14,633 nt of DNA, from contig DIUF01000124.1 of NCBI GenBank assembly GCA_002422285.1, positions 1-14,633 on the forward strand, written 5' to 3'. The number at the start of each line of letters is the position of its first letter. The stretch's first letter is position 1. Positions 7,445-14,633 of this stretch are shown here, piece by piece. This DNA is from Flavobacteriales bacterium UBA6165 (lineage in GTDB: Bacteria; Bacteroidota; Bacteroidia; Flavobacteriales_D; Crocinitomicaceae). The position numbers and the translations under genes are program-made. Under the pieces are notes generated by a model. The model was not told where the DNA came from and made no database searches. It worked only from the letters and a program-made list of their open reading frames with translations.

Positions 7445-8194
7445 ATGGCTGCCAAAAACAGAGCTTGGATGGCCTTTATGGTAATCCTCATTATCCTAAT
7501 TTGCGACCAAGTCTTAAAATATTGGATCAAAACCACCTTTTTTCCCAGTGAGCATCGCAATTTGATTGGCGAATGGTTCCGTTTTCTCTATGTAGAAAAC
7601 CAAGGAATGGCTTTCGGTGCTACCTTCGGCAGCGGGATGTTTGCCAAGCTTTTCTTAAGTATCTTTAGATTGTTGGCCGTTGGTTTTGGCGTATATTACC
7701 TCATTCAAGTAATCCGTGACAGCGAAAAACGTATTGGTTATGTCTTGGCCATCAGTCTTGTTCTCGCGGGTGCAACTGGTAATTTATTGGACAGCGCTTA
7801 CTATGATTATTTATTCCCTTTCAACCCTGATTTGCCTTACAACTGGGTTTATGAGAAAGGATATCCTGTTTATGTAGATGGCGAACCTATGTTGAGGAAA
7901 ACTGGTTTTTTACTCGGTAATGTTGTCGATATGTTTCAGTTCAATGTTCAATACCCCAAATGGATGCCCTTTGGTTTAGCTGGTGAAGATATCTTTAGCG
8001 CGATTTGGAACGTGGCAGATGCGTCCATTTTTTGCGGTATTTTGATTATTTTAATGCGCCAAAAAGCTTTTTTTCCATCGAAGAGAAAAGTTGAAAAAAT
8101 GGACGATGTTGAATTGGGAGTATATACCATACAAGACAATGATGCTGAAGAAACCAAAACCAACGCAAATAAAGAGCATGATAGTTCAAATTGA
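7445..8194 (+). CDS. lspA: lipoprotein signal peptidase (signal peptidase II)
   Basis: LspA is an inner-membrane aspartyl protease that removes the signal peptide from prolipoproteins after diacylglyceryl transfer. The conserved boxes are in order: CDQVLKYW (20-27), ENQGMAFG (51-58), ATGNLLDSAYYD (110-121), GNVVDMFQF (158-166) and IWNVADASIFCG (187-198). D162 and D192 are the expected catalytic aspartates. Four hydrophobic segments are visible (about 8-27, 65-90, 98-113, 187-205). At 249 residues it is much longer than the roughly 160 of enterobacterial LspA. The extra length is a loop between the third and fourth boxes (about 121-157), of a kind seen in Bacteroidota, plus a hydrophilic tail after about residue 210 ending in acidic and Asn-rich sequence. 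It follows the DksA-like gene by 4 bases, a pairing common in Bacteroidota; the often adjacent ileS is not here. Confidence 0.95.
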   Translation: MAAKNRAWMAFMVILIILICDQVLKYWIKTTFFPSEHRNLIGEWFRFLYVENQGMAFGATFGSGMFAKLFLSIFRLLAVGFGVYYLIQVIRDSEKRIGYVLAISLVLAGATGNLLDSAYYDYLFPFNPDLPYNWVYEKGYPVYVDGEPMLRKTGFLLGNVVDMFQFNVQYPKWMPFGLAGEDIFSAIWNVADASIFCGILIILMRQKAFFPSKRKVEKMDDVELGVYTIQDNDAEETKTNANKEHDSSN

Positions 8195-8409
8195 AGCTTA
8201 ACCTATTTAAGAAGGAGACGTTTCTTCTTTTTTCTCTGTTTTGTCTATGCGCTCGCTTCTTTAAGTTTCACATTCCTAACATGTGTAAATTAGGCCTGAA
8301 GTAAAAAAACAAACCAATTGTCTTGACAAATCTGTTGTTTTTTGGGCACCAAGATGTAAATTGTAAAGACTAAAAACTGTAGCGAAATTAGATTGGTTGC
8401 TTCAATCTA
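8195..8409. other. intergenic gap between convergent genes, no gene seen
   Basis: This 215-base gap separates the ends of lspA and the secreted protein gene. Besides the weak terminator at 8209-8233 it has a 7-base hairpin (TAGATTG at 8389-8395, CAATCTA at 8403-8409) directly after the stop of the minus-strand gene. That hairpin has no clear T-run and may be a weak end structure. I see no reading frame with coding character and no tRNA or known ncRNA. Confidence 0.5.
8209..8233 (+). terminator. possible weak intrinsic terminator after lspA
   Basis: AAGAAG (8209-8214) can pair with CTTCTT (8224-8229) across a 9-base loop, and a run of T extends to 8233. The stem is short and AT-rich, so it would be weak. 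Its position 15 bases after the lspA stop fits a transcript end. Confidence 0.35.
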
Positions 8410-10131
8410 CTACTCTCTAATCAGGTGAACAAAACCATGGTTTTCAAATGTATCACCCTGAACACTGAGGAGGAACAATTTATAGAAATATACCCCTTCC
8501 GGAACATCAGTCCCAGATTCATTTTTTCCGTCCCATCCAAAATCATAGTTGTTGTAGGTTCGAATAACTTGCCCCCATCTATTCAAAATCAGCACTTCAA
8601 ATTTCTCCACGCGATTAAATCCAAGCGGGTTAATCAATTGGAAATAAGAATTGACATTATCTTCAGGATTAGGTGTAAATACGTTTGGGATTTGATAGGT
8701 TATATCATTTATTATGACAACAATAGTCAGAGTTGCGGTATCAACACATCCGTTTTCTATCGCCGATAATGTAACTGTATAAATCCCGTAATTTTCAAAA
8801 ACATGCGAAACTTGGTTAAAACTACCAAAGCTTGTATTGCCATCACCAAAATTCCAAGTATAATTCGTTGCTCCGCTGGAGGTATTCGTAAAATTTACTA
8901 CAAGAGGCTCAAAACCTTCCATTGGATCTGCAAAAAAGCTTACAATTGGTGCAGCAAAAGCAGTAACAGAATAAGACGCTGTGTTTGAACATCCTCCAGC
9001 ATTTGTAGCAGTTAATGTAACTTGATATGTTCCAGGCGTGTAAATATGTGTTGGCGATTGCTGTGTTGATGTGCTGCCGTCACCAAAATCCCAAATCCAA
9101 TTGGTCACAGGAAATTGATTTTGTGTCAAATTCTGGAAAACCACCGGCTCGGTATAACAAACGTCTAAAACACTAAAATCGACTTGTGGATAGTCATAAA
9201 CCTGAATTAAAATTGGCTCAGTAAACGTTTCATTGCATGTAGACACCCGAACTCGGAAATATATATTACCCACTGTTGTACCTGTGTACAGATAGGTTGG
9301 TGACGTAGCATTTGGAATATCAACGAATGGCCCACCAAAATTGTTAGACGATTGCCATTGTATTAATCCGTACTGACCAGATAATGAAATAGTAGTCGAT
9401 TCTCCTTGACACAATATTGGCGGATTAGCAGTCAGCGTGCCAGCAACTGCCGACAAATCTGCAATAACATTTACAGTTTGATTTAGCGTAACATTTGGGC
9501 AGTAAGGAATATCAAACGTTGCCGTTACTTCATATACTGTATTTTGTGTTGGACAAACGATATGTTCACTTCCAGCACCTAATCCTTGATTCCATGAAAG
9601 TGATGGTATGGAACATCCATTGCTGTAAGAAGCAGTTATCGTGGAACAATCAGGCGCACATATAACAGGTGGATTGGCAGATAGTGTCAACTCAAACACA
9701 GGCGCATCAGTCCCTATGGTAAAGTACCCAACTGCTGACCAATCAGACCAATAGTTATAGCCCGTGTGCTTATCTCTAACGCGATATTTATAAGGCAGGC
9801 CAGGACATAAGTTTTCTAGAGGAAAAGAATACACTGGATACGGTTCACTACCCCATGTCAATGAGGAACCAGAGCCAGAGCCTTTACAAACCGTAATCCC
9901 TGGCTGCAAATTTGCGAGACCAGAGAAATTTGACTGTTCACAAATCAACTCCATTTCAAAAATGAAACAACACTGCCATTGCGAGGTGCTTATAACCTGA
10001 AAGTCTATGGTTGTTGGCGTTATAGTATGTGATACCAACGGTGTTAAATACGGTGAACAACTAAAACCATAAGTAGTTGTGAGCAGAACTAATCCAAATA
10101 GTATTTTATTCATAATCAAAGTGTTTGGCAT
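8410..10131 (-). CDS. secreted multidomain protein with PKD repeats and gliding-type (T9SS) C-terminal domain
   Basis: This 573-residue exported protein is predicted to leave the cell by the type IX secretion system. A Sec signal peptide is clear if translation starts at the inner ATG (10113): MNKILFGLVLLTTTYGFSC. The outer ATG at 10131 adds six residues. Next come an FN3-like domain (about 30-140, with a YKYRVRD strand and a WSDWS turn), two Ig-like domains (about 145-222 and 230-312, each opening with a NPPxxC motif), and two PKD domains (about 315-392 with WDFGDGST, 394-473 with WNFGDGNT). The end (about 476-573: PNVFTPNPEDNVN, ILNRWGQVI, WDGKNESG, VPEGVYFYKL) is the gliding motility-associated C-terminal domain (CHU_C/TIGR04131), a T9SS sorting signal. 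No catalytic domain is visible, so an adhesin or surface role is inferred. It is cysteine-rich in the N-terminal half (adjacent Cys at 54-55). Confidence 0.88.
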   Translation of the reverse strand: MPNTLIMNKILFGLVLLTTTYGFSCSPYLTPLVSHTITPTTIDFQVISTSQWQCCFIFEMELICEQSNFSGLANLQPGITVCKGSGSGSSLTWGSEPYPVYSFPLENLCPGLPYKYRVRDKHTGYNYWSDWSAVGYFTIGTDAPVFELTLSANPPVICAPDCSTITASYSNGCSIPSLSWNQGLGAGSEHIVCPTQNTVYEVTATFDIPYCPNVTLNQTVNVIADLSAVAGTLTANPPILCQGESTTISLSGQYGLIQWQSSNNFGGPFVDIPNATSPTYLYTGTTVGNIYFRVRVSTCNETFTEPILIQVYDYPQVDFSVLDVCYTEPVVFQNLTQNQFPVTNWIWDFGDGSTSTQQSPTHIYTPGTYQVTLTATNAGGCSNTASYSVTAFAAPIVSFFADPMEGFEPLVVNFTNTSSGATNYTWNFGDGNTSFGSFNQVSHVFENYGIYTVTLSAIENGCVDTATLTIVVIINDITYQIPNVFTPNPEDNVNSYFQLINPLGFNRVEKFEVLILNRWGQVIRTYNNYDFGWDGKNESGTDVPEGVYFYKLFLLSVQGDTFENHGFVHLIRE

Positions 10132-10393
10132 TTATCGTAACGAAAAAAACAAACAAGTAGTTGCATGACCCAATCAAATACATACTTTGTTTATTAAAAA
10201 ACATGTAAGTATAACACTCTTGGTTTGTAAAAACGAATTGATCAACTAAGTATCAACGATTGTGAGTTCTTTCCAAGTACCTGGCGTTCAGTAAGTATGT
10301 GTTCTTAAGTATAATTAACATAAAAACTTTGTTCTACTTTCAGGACTTGCATATTTTCACGCTTAAGAAATTTATTCAGTAAGAAAATCAAGA
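10132..10393. promoter_or_regulatory. divergent intergenic region with a cluster of TAAGTAT heptamers
   Basis: This 262-base gap lies between two divergently transcribed genes for exported proteins, so it should hold both promoters. TAAGTAT occurs four times in the same direction, at 10206-10212, 10247-10253, 10292-10298 and 10306-10312. The first and last copies extend to TAAGTATAA and are exactly 100 bases apart. A related CAAGTAC lies at 10274-10280. Only one other TAAGTAT was noticed in the window (inside lspA, about 7655). No strong TAnnTTTG box was found for either gene; TTTG at 10328-10331 followed 20 bases later by TATTTTCA (10352-10359) is a poor candidate for the plus-strand gene. 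The cluster may be binding sites for a regulator. Confidence 0.4.
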
Positions 10394-12364
10394 ATGCCTC
10401 TTTTGATGAACACAATACTTTCATTCAAAACCTGCTCAACGAGCAAAGTGTATTCCTTGTTCATTACGTTTTTATCAATTGCTATACTGTCTATAGGCCA
10501 TACACAAAACTTAGAAATCAAGGTCATTGATAAAAGCACGAATACGGCGCCATTCAGCACGGTTTATTTGAGAAATTTATCAAACAACTCGGTGAATCTG
10601 GTCCAGGCATTTGCACAAGATGTGGCCTTAGACCCTGAAGCCAAATATGAAATCATTTGCGGTGGTTACAACAGATTAACGCTTTCAGGCGAAGAAATAT
10701 TAAGAACCAAAACAATATACATCCGACCATTAGAATACACCTTTGGAGCTGTTCAAGTTGAAAAACTCAGTAAAAAATCTATATTGAAAATTTGGGAGCG
10801 CACCTTAAACAACAGTCGAAAAACTCAACACCGAAGAAATCCTACAAACTATGTGCATTTTCTATCCTCTGAGCAAGACAAACAAGTGCGCGAAGTATTG
10901 TTGTGCTATGGACAAGTTTCAAACGAGAAAAGTCAAGCCCGCTTTCGCATAACGGGTGGCGATTTCCGAATTCAAAAAAACAATCCCTTTTACAATTTTC
11001 ACACCTCTTTTTGGGTCTTGGAAAACTGTACCTTCCAACACAGACCACTATTTAACAATCTGCCTTCACAAGTTCCAATCGCTGCTTTGGAACCTTATAG
11101 AGTTTATTCCAATTCTAGCGTATCAGACTCCTTGGTTTTGATAGAATTTATCAAAAACGACGGCAAATTATACGAAAAGATATTGGTCAATAAAAACACG
11201 CGATTTCCACGAACATCAAGTGTAACCATTAAAAATGACTGGAGCTTTAAGTACCTGGGTGGTGACCCCGTACGCATAGACTCTGCCCATATTCGCGTTG
11301 ACTTTTTTTCAAATTCTTTCATACCTGAACAAATCCATTATCACATCGTTTTTTCCGACAGTTCACCCATACATGTTCAAGGATTCTTTATGGCGAGCGA
11401 ACCCGCTGAATTCAAACAAATCAATACCAAAATAGGGGCTTATCAACCCAGACACATGTATGAACAAATCATCACGAAGCGGCAAAATTTAATATCGAAT
11501 AAAGTGATTGACCCAAAACTTCTAGACTCACTCTTCTTGCCAGGTGAAAAAAACGAAAGCTTTCTGCTAACGCAACTCTCTAATAATAAAACCTTGATAC
11601 ATCACAGTTATGATGAGCTACTTGAACAGTTTCTTGTGATCAATTCTGCGCATGGCAGCATGTATCTAAACAACCAACGGGTGCAACATCAAAATGCTAT
11701 TGATTTCACTTGGTTCGCAAGAATTACTGAAGAAAAAGAACTATTGCTGTTCACTAGTTTTTTTGGACAAAGCTACCTGCTCACAAATAACGAATATTGG
11801 TGGCATAGACTTTTGGCTATCTATTGCGCAGAATACATTGAGCAACAACGCCTGAGAACATTGGCAGAAGCAAAAAACATTTCTGATTGGGAGCAAAAAT
11901 TGGATTTCATTAAAAAACGGAAAACAACAGTCGACTTCGAATTGAAAAAACTACTTGCATTCCCATTGAGATATTCCCCTGACTACATCATGCTCTATAT
12001 CCATAAATCATCAAAGAATGTGAAAGCAGACCTTCTACAGTCGTTTTTCAATAGCGTGTTTATGAACATCATTGACATTCCTTACGAGGCCCTTCCCAGC
12101 CTCAAATTGCTATGGTCAAATCCAAACTTAATTTATTTAGATAAACAAGCGCTTTCTCGGTTCTATATAGAACTTTATGAAATATCCCTACAGCAACACA
12201 AATCTGGTAAAATTGTATTGTATCCTGCTCAACTTCTTTCGATGTTCGAAGAGCTGGTCTGGGTAGTAAATCTGATTGAAGAAAAAGCAAAACTCTGCAT
12301 CTTGATTGAAGAGGTAGAAATTCTACTTAATATTCCAAGCTACAATGCCTGTGAGAAGAAATAA
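10394..12364 (+). CDS. exported protein of unknown function with N-terminal carboxypeptidase-regulatory-like domain
   Basis: I do not recognise a specific family for this 656-residue protein. The N-terminus has a long positive region and a hydrophobic core (YSLFITFLSIAILSIG, 20-35) ending near HTQ, consistent with a Sec signal peptide. Starts at ATG 10394 or ATG 10406 are both possible. Residues about 39-122 resemble a diverged CarboxypepD_reg-like beta-sandwich (LEIKVIDKSTNTAPFSTVYLR, then a GGYNRLTLSGEE turn), common at the front of Bacteroidota exported proteins. Residues about 125-340 look beta-rich, with an NYVHFLSSEQDKQVREVLL segment and repeated strands. The last part (about 340-656) looks mostly helical, with many Leu, Glu, Lys and Tyr and no visible catalytic motif. 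There is no T9SS sorting domain and no TonB-receptor barrel signature. It is divergent from the T9SS protein gene and ends just before the atp terminator. Confidence 0.75.
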   Translation: MPLLMNTILSFKTCSTSKVYSLFITFLSIAILSIGHTQNLEIKVIDKSTNTAPFSTVYLRNLSNNSVNLVQAFAQDVALDPEAKYEIICGGYNRLTLSGEEILRTKTIYIRPLEYTFGAVQVEKLSKKSILKIWERTLNNSRKTQHRRNPTNYVHFLSSEQDKQVREVLLCYGQVSNEKSQARFRITGGDFRIQKNNPFYNFHTSFWVLENCTFQHRPLFNNLPSQVPIAALEPYRVYSNSSVSDSLVLIEFIKNDGKLYEKILVNKNTRFPRTSSVTIKNDWSFKYLGGDPVRIDSAHIRVDFFSNSFIPEQIHYHIVFSDSSPIHVQGFFMASEPAEFKQINTKIGAYQPRHMYEQIITKRQNLISNKVIDPKLLDSLFLPGEKNESFLLTQLSNNKTLIHHSYDELLEQFLVINSAHGSMYLNNQRVQHQNAIDFTWFARITEEKELLLFTSFFGQSYLLTNNEYWWHRLLAIYCAEYIEQQRLRTLAEAKNISDWEQKLDFIKKRKTTVDFELKKLLAFPLRYSPDYIMLYIHKSSKNVKADLLQSFFNSVFMNIIDIPYEALPSLKLLWSNPNLIYLDKQALSRFYIELYEISLQQHKSGKIVLYPAQLLSMFEELVWVVNLIEEKAKLCILIEEVEILLNIPSYNACEKK

Positions 12365-12392
12365 AAAAGCCCCTCAACAAATTGAAGGGCTT
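12363..12392 (-). terminator. intrinsic terminator of the atpA-atpG transcript
   Basis: On the minus strand, AAGCCCTTCAA (12392-12382) pairs with TTGAGGGGCTT (12377-12367) across a 4-base loop, giving an 11-pair stem with one G-U wobble. A run of six T (12368-12363) begins within the last pairs of the stem. It starts 24 bases after the atpG stop. On the plus strand the hairpin is followed only by TTAAATAAAA and one pair is a mismatch, so it would be a poorer terminator for the gene ending at 12364. It may still act in both directions. Confidence 0.85.
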
Positions 12393-12415
12393 AAATAAAA
12401 TAATATATGCCAGAT

Positions 12416-13291
12416 TTATCCATTCAAGGCCTCTGCTCCACCAACAATCTCCAAGATTTCGTTGGTAATTGCTGCCTGACGTGCTTTGTTGTAAACCAAT
12501 TTCAACGAACGCTGCATTTCAGATGCATTGTCGGTTGCTTTGTGCATCGCAGTCATTCGAGCGCCATGTTCAGATGCAAAAGAATCTAAAATGCCTTTGA
12601 ACAATTGAATGCGGATTGTTTTCGGGATAATATCCAACACAATCTCCTCTTTCGATGGCTCAAACAAATAATCGCCAGCAGCACTTTCGTCAGCTTTCAA
12701 TTCTGTTTTTGTGATAGGCAACAATTGCTCTTCCGTAACGATTTGATTGGCAGCATTCACAAACTGATTGTAAACCAAAACCACCTTATCAAACTTGCCA
12801 GCGGCAAATACCTCCATCAACAAATCACCAATTTTTGCAACCTCTTCGAAAGTAAGATTGGCGTAAATATTCTCCAAATCACTTGGCAAAGTATCTGTTT
12901 TGTCGAGCAATCCACTGCTTTTGAATGCATCTTTGGCTTTCTTACCAATTGGTAAAACCGTTACATTCGCCTTGGTTTCAGAAGCCAAAACTTGAACACG
13001 CTTGATGATGTTGTTGTTGAAACCACCACACAAACCACGGTTTGAAGTTATTGCAACATACAACACATTTTTTTCCTCACGGATGTGCGACAATGGATTT
13101 TCACTCATATCCAAAGAAGAGCTCAAATTACCCAAAATCTCGCGCAATTTTACAGCGTAAGGACGCATCTGCGTAATGGCATCCTGCGCTCGCTTCAACT
13201 TAGCAGCAGAAACCATCTTCATCGCTGAAGTGATCTGCATGGTTGAGCCAACAGACTGGATTCTATTACGTATTTCTTTTAAGTTAGCCAT
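12416..13291 (-). CDS. atpG: ATP synthase F1 subunit gamma
   Basis: AtpG is the central rotor shaft of F1, turning inside the alpha3-beta3 ring and linking proton flow to ATP synthesis. The 291-residue length is normal. The N-terminal helix begins MANLKEIRNRIQSVGSTMQI (1-20), followed by TSAMKMVSAAKLKRAQ, the family's most conserved region. The central domain has VAITSNRGLCGGFNNNI (78-94). The C-terminal helix has SEHGARMTAMHKATDNASEM and ends with ARQAAITNEILEIVGGAEAL, the conserved signature. The start at 13291 is fixed by this canonical N-terminus and lies 19 bases after the atpA stop. The gene is last in its transcript: a terminator follows, and no atpD or atpC is present here, in line with Bacteroidota genomes where those two lie elsewhere. 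Confidence 0.97.
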   Translation of the reverse strand: MANLKEIRNRIQSVGSTMQITSAMKMVSAAKLKRAQDAITQMRPYAVKLREILGNLSSSLDMSENPLSHIREEKNVLYVAITSNRGLCGGFNNNIIKRVQVLASETKANVTVLPIGKKAKDAFKSSGLLDKTDTLPSDLENIYANLTFEEVAKIGDLLMEVFAAGKFDKVVLVYNQFVNAANQIVTEEQLLPITKTELKADESAAGDYLFEPSKEEIVLDIIPKTIRIQLFKGILDSFASEHGARMTAMHKATDNASEMQRSLKLVYNKARQAAITNEILEIVGGAEALNG

Positions 13292-13310
13292 TCGCCTATA
13301 TCTTTAGATA

Positions 13311-14633
13311 CTAGTATTTATCAGACAATTCAGATGCCACACGAGAAAGAATCTCAGTAATTTCATCTGTGAATTTACCTGCTTTCAAATCGTTCAATAC
13401 ATCCTTGTGTTTTGCGTCCAAATAATTCAAATACTCTTTTTCAAACTCTTTAACACGGTTCACAGGAACTTTCTTCAATAAACCTTTTGAACCCGCGTAG
13501 ATGATAGCAACTTGCTTCTCAACAGACATTGGGTCACCTTCACGTTGCTTCAAAATTTCCACGTTGCGAGCACCTTTGTCCAAAACCGCTTTTGTAGCAG
13601 CATCCAAGTCGGAACCAAATTTTGCAAACGCTTCCAATTCGCGGTACTGAGCTTGATCCAGCTTCAATGTACCAGCCACTTTCTTCATTGATTTAATCTG
13701 AGCAGATCCACCTACACGAGATACCGAGATACCTACATTAATCGCTGGACGTACACCAGAGTTAAACAAGTCTGTTTCCAAGAAAATCTGACCATCTGTA
13801 ATCGAAATTACGTTGGTTGGGATATATGCAGAAACGTCACCCGCTTGAGTTTCGATGATTGGCAAGGCAGTCAACGAACCACCACCTTTCACTTTGCCTT
13901 TCAATGAAGGAGGCAAGTCGTTCATGTTAGCAGCAATTGCGTCATCATTGATAACTTTTGCAGCACGCTCCAACAAACGAGAGTGAAGGTAGAATACGTC
14001 ACCTGGATAAGCCTCACGTCCTGGAGGACGACGAAGCAACAAAGAAACCTCGCGGTAAGCAACTGCTTGCTTAGACAAGTCATCAAAAACAATCAAAGCC
14101 GGACGACCTGTATCGCGGAAATATTCACCAACAGCTGCACCAGCCAAAGGAGCATAAAACTGCATTGGAGCAGGGTCAGATGCATTGGCAGCTACGATAG
14201 TAGTATATTGCATTGCGCCTGCATCTTCCAATTTTTTCACGATACCCGCAACTGTTGAACCTTTTTGTCCGATAGCTACATAGATGCAGTAAACTGGTTG
14301 ACCAGCGTCAAAAAATTCTTTCTGATTGATAATCGTATCAATTGCAACGGTTGTCTTTCCAGTTTGACGGTCACCAATGATCAACTCACGCTGACCACGA
14401 CCGATTGGAATCATCGCATCAACCGCTTTGATACCTGTTTGAAGAGGTTCGTTTACTGGCTGACGGAACACAACACCTGGTGCTTTTCTTTCGATTGGCA
14501 TTTCGAACATTTCGCCCAAGATTGGACCTTTACCGTCGATTGGGTTACCCAAAGTATCCACAACGCGACCAACGATGCCTTCACCAACGTTCAAAGAAGC
14601 AATGCGGCCAAGTCTTTTCGCTGTATCACCTTC
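13311..14633 (-). CDS. atpA: ATP synthase F1 subunit alpha, N-terminus cut by the window edge
   Basis: The visible 440 residues begin EGDTAKRLGRIASLNVGEGIVG in a frame still open at base 14633. An apparent start at 14594 is only an internal TTG leucine codon within this conserved segment. About 80-90 N-terminal residues (the beta-barrel crown) are missing if the full length is the usual 510-530. In fragment numbering, the Walker A motif is GDRQTGKT (87-94), Walker B is ALIVFDD (179-185), followed by LLLRRPPGREAYPGDVFYLH (198-217), and the arginine finger lies in SVSRVGGSAQ (R306). A segment at about 228-248 (INDDAIAANMNDLPPSLKGKV) is longer than in Escherichia coli, a form I associate with Bacteroidota. 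Alpha subunits hold non-catalytic nucleotide and supply the arginine to the catalytic sites on beta. The gene order atpA-atpG is standard. Confidence 0.97.
   Translation of the reverse strand, partial: EGDTAKRLGRIASLNVGEGIVGRVVDTLGNPIDGKGPILGEMFEMPIERKAPGVVFRQPVNEPLQTGIKAVDAMIPIGRGQRELIIGDRQTGKTTVAIDTIINQKEFFDAGQPVYCIYVAIGQKGSTVAGIVKKLEDAGAMQYTTIVAANASDPAPMQFYAPLAGAAVGEYFRDTGRPALIVFDDLSKQAVAYREVSLLLRRPPGREAYPGDVFYLHSRLLERAAKVINDDAIAANMNDLPPSLKGKVKGGGSLTALPIIETQAGDVSAYIPTNVISITDGQIFLETDLFNSGVRPAINVGISVSRVGGSAQIKSMKKVAGTLKLDQAQYRELEAFAKFGSDLDAATKAVLDKGARNVEILKQREGDPMSVEKQVAIIYAGSKGLLKKVPVNRVKEFEKEYLNYLDAKHKDVLNDLKAGKFTDEITEILSRVASELSDKY

Noticed and set aside
7808..7915. Extra loop in LspA between the third and fourth conserved boxes as a novel insertion
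   Set aside because: Longer loops at this point are a known feature of Bacteroidota LspA proteins, and both catalytic aspartates are intact.
8309..8345. Possible cruciform or terminator around TTGTC-TT-GACAA and the nearby T-run
   Set aside because: The central loop is only two bases and the outer arms are short and AT-rich; this is plausible by chance in such DNA.
12605..12955. 116-codon plus-strand reading frame inside atpG
   Set aside because: It is antisense to a highly conserved gene and its Cys- and Phe-rich product looks like a shadow translation.
13994..14010. Longer segment in AtpA after the LLERAAK motif as an anomaly
   Set aside because: The NDDAIAANMNDLP-type segment (about 13890-13950) is the form I associate with Bacteroidota alpha subunits, not a local rearrangement.
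14592..14594. Start of atpA at an internal TTG
   Set aside because: The codon is the leucine in a conserved IASLNVGEG segment and the frame continues to the window end, so the gene is truncated by the edge.
1..14633. Mobile element, CRISPR array, toxin-antitoxin or phage-defence island
   Set aside because: No transposase, integrase, regularly spaced repeats, cas-like gene or defence-type gene pair was seen in any frame.

Overview
The window looks like chromosomal DNA of a member of the Bacteroidota, most likely the Flavobacteriia or a near relative. This rests on a secreted protein with a gliding-motility-type (type IX secretion) C-terminal domain, a DksA-family protein of the Bacteroidota type next to lspA, an atpA-atpG pair followed by a terminator instead of atpD, promoter boxes close to the TAnnTTTG consensus, and starts that mostly lack a clear Shine-Dalgarno sequence. 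The DNA is AT-rich. No rRNA, tRNA, IS element, integrase or CRISPR array was seen.

Layout. Bases 1-332 (minus) hold the start of a DCC-family thiol-disulfide oxidoreductase-like gene that runs off the left edge. Bases 428-4147 (plus) form a tight three-gene surface-polysaccharide operon: a Wzx-type flippase, an O-antigen polymerase/ligase-like protein, and a GT4 glycosyltransferase. The genes overlap by 4 and 26 bases. A second, different O-antigen polymerase/ligase-like gene (4144-5415, minus) converges on the operon, and the two stop codons overlap. From a divergent promoter region at about 5416-5481 a RecD/Dda-like SF1 helicase (5482-6903, plus) is read. It is followed by a DksA/TraR-like regulator (7057-7440) and lspA, the lipoprotein signal peptidase gene (7445-8194), which are probably co-transcribed.

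The 8.4-12.4 kb part is the accessory-looking section. It has a 573-residue secreted protein with FN3-like, Ig-like, two PKD and one gliding-type C-terminal domain (8410-10131, minus). Divergent from it is a 656-residue exported protein of unknown function (10394-12364, plus). The 262-base gap between them carries four exact copies of TAAGTAT within 107 bases. The right end holds atpG and the C-terminal part of atpA (minus strand), closed by a good intrinsic terminator at 12363-12392; atpA is cut by the window edge.

How the genes relate: the left operon would supply the export, polymerisation and sugar-transfer steps for a surface glycan. The helicase, DksA-like, lspA and ATP synthase genes are housekeeping functions. 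The divergent exported pair is the least understood part. I see no convincing complete new system. The best leads are the exported orphan protein with its repeat-rich upstream region, and an apparent extra segment inside the flippase.
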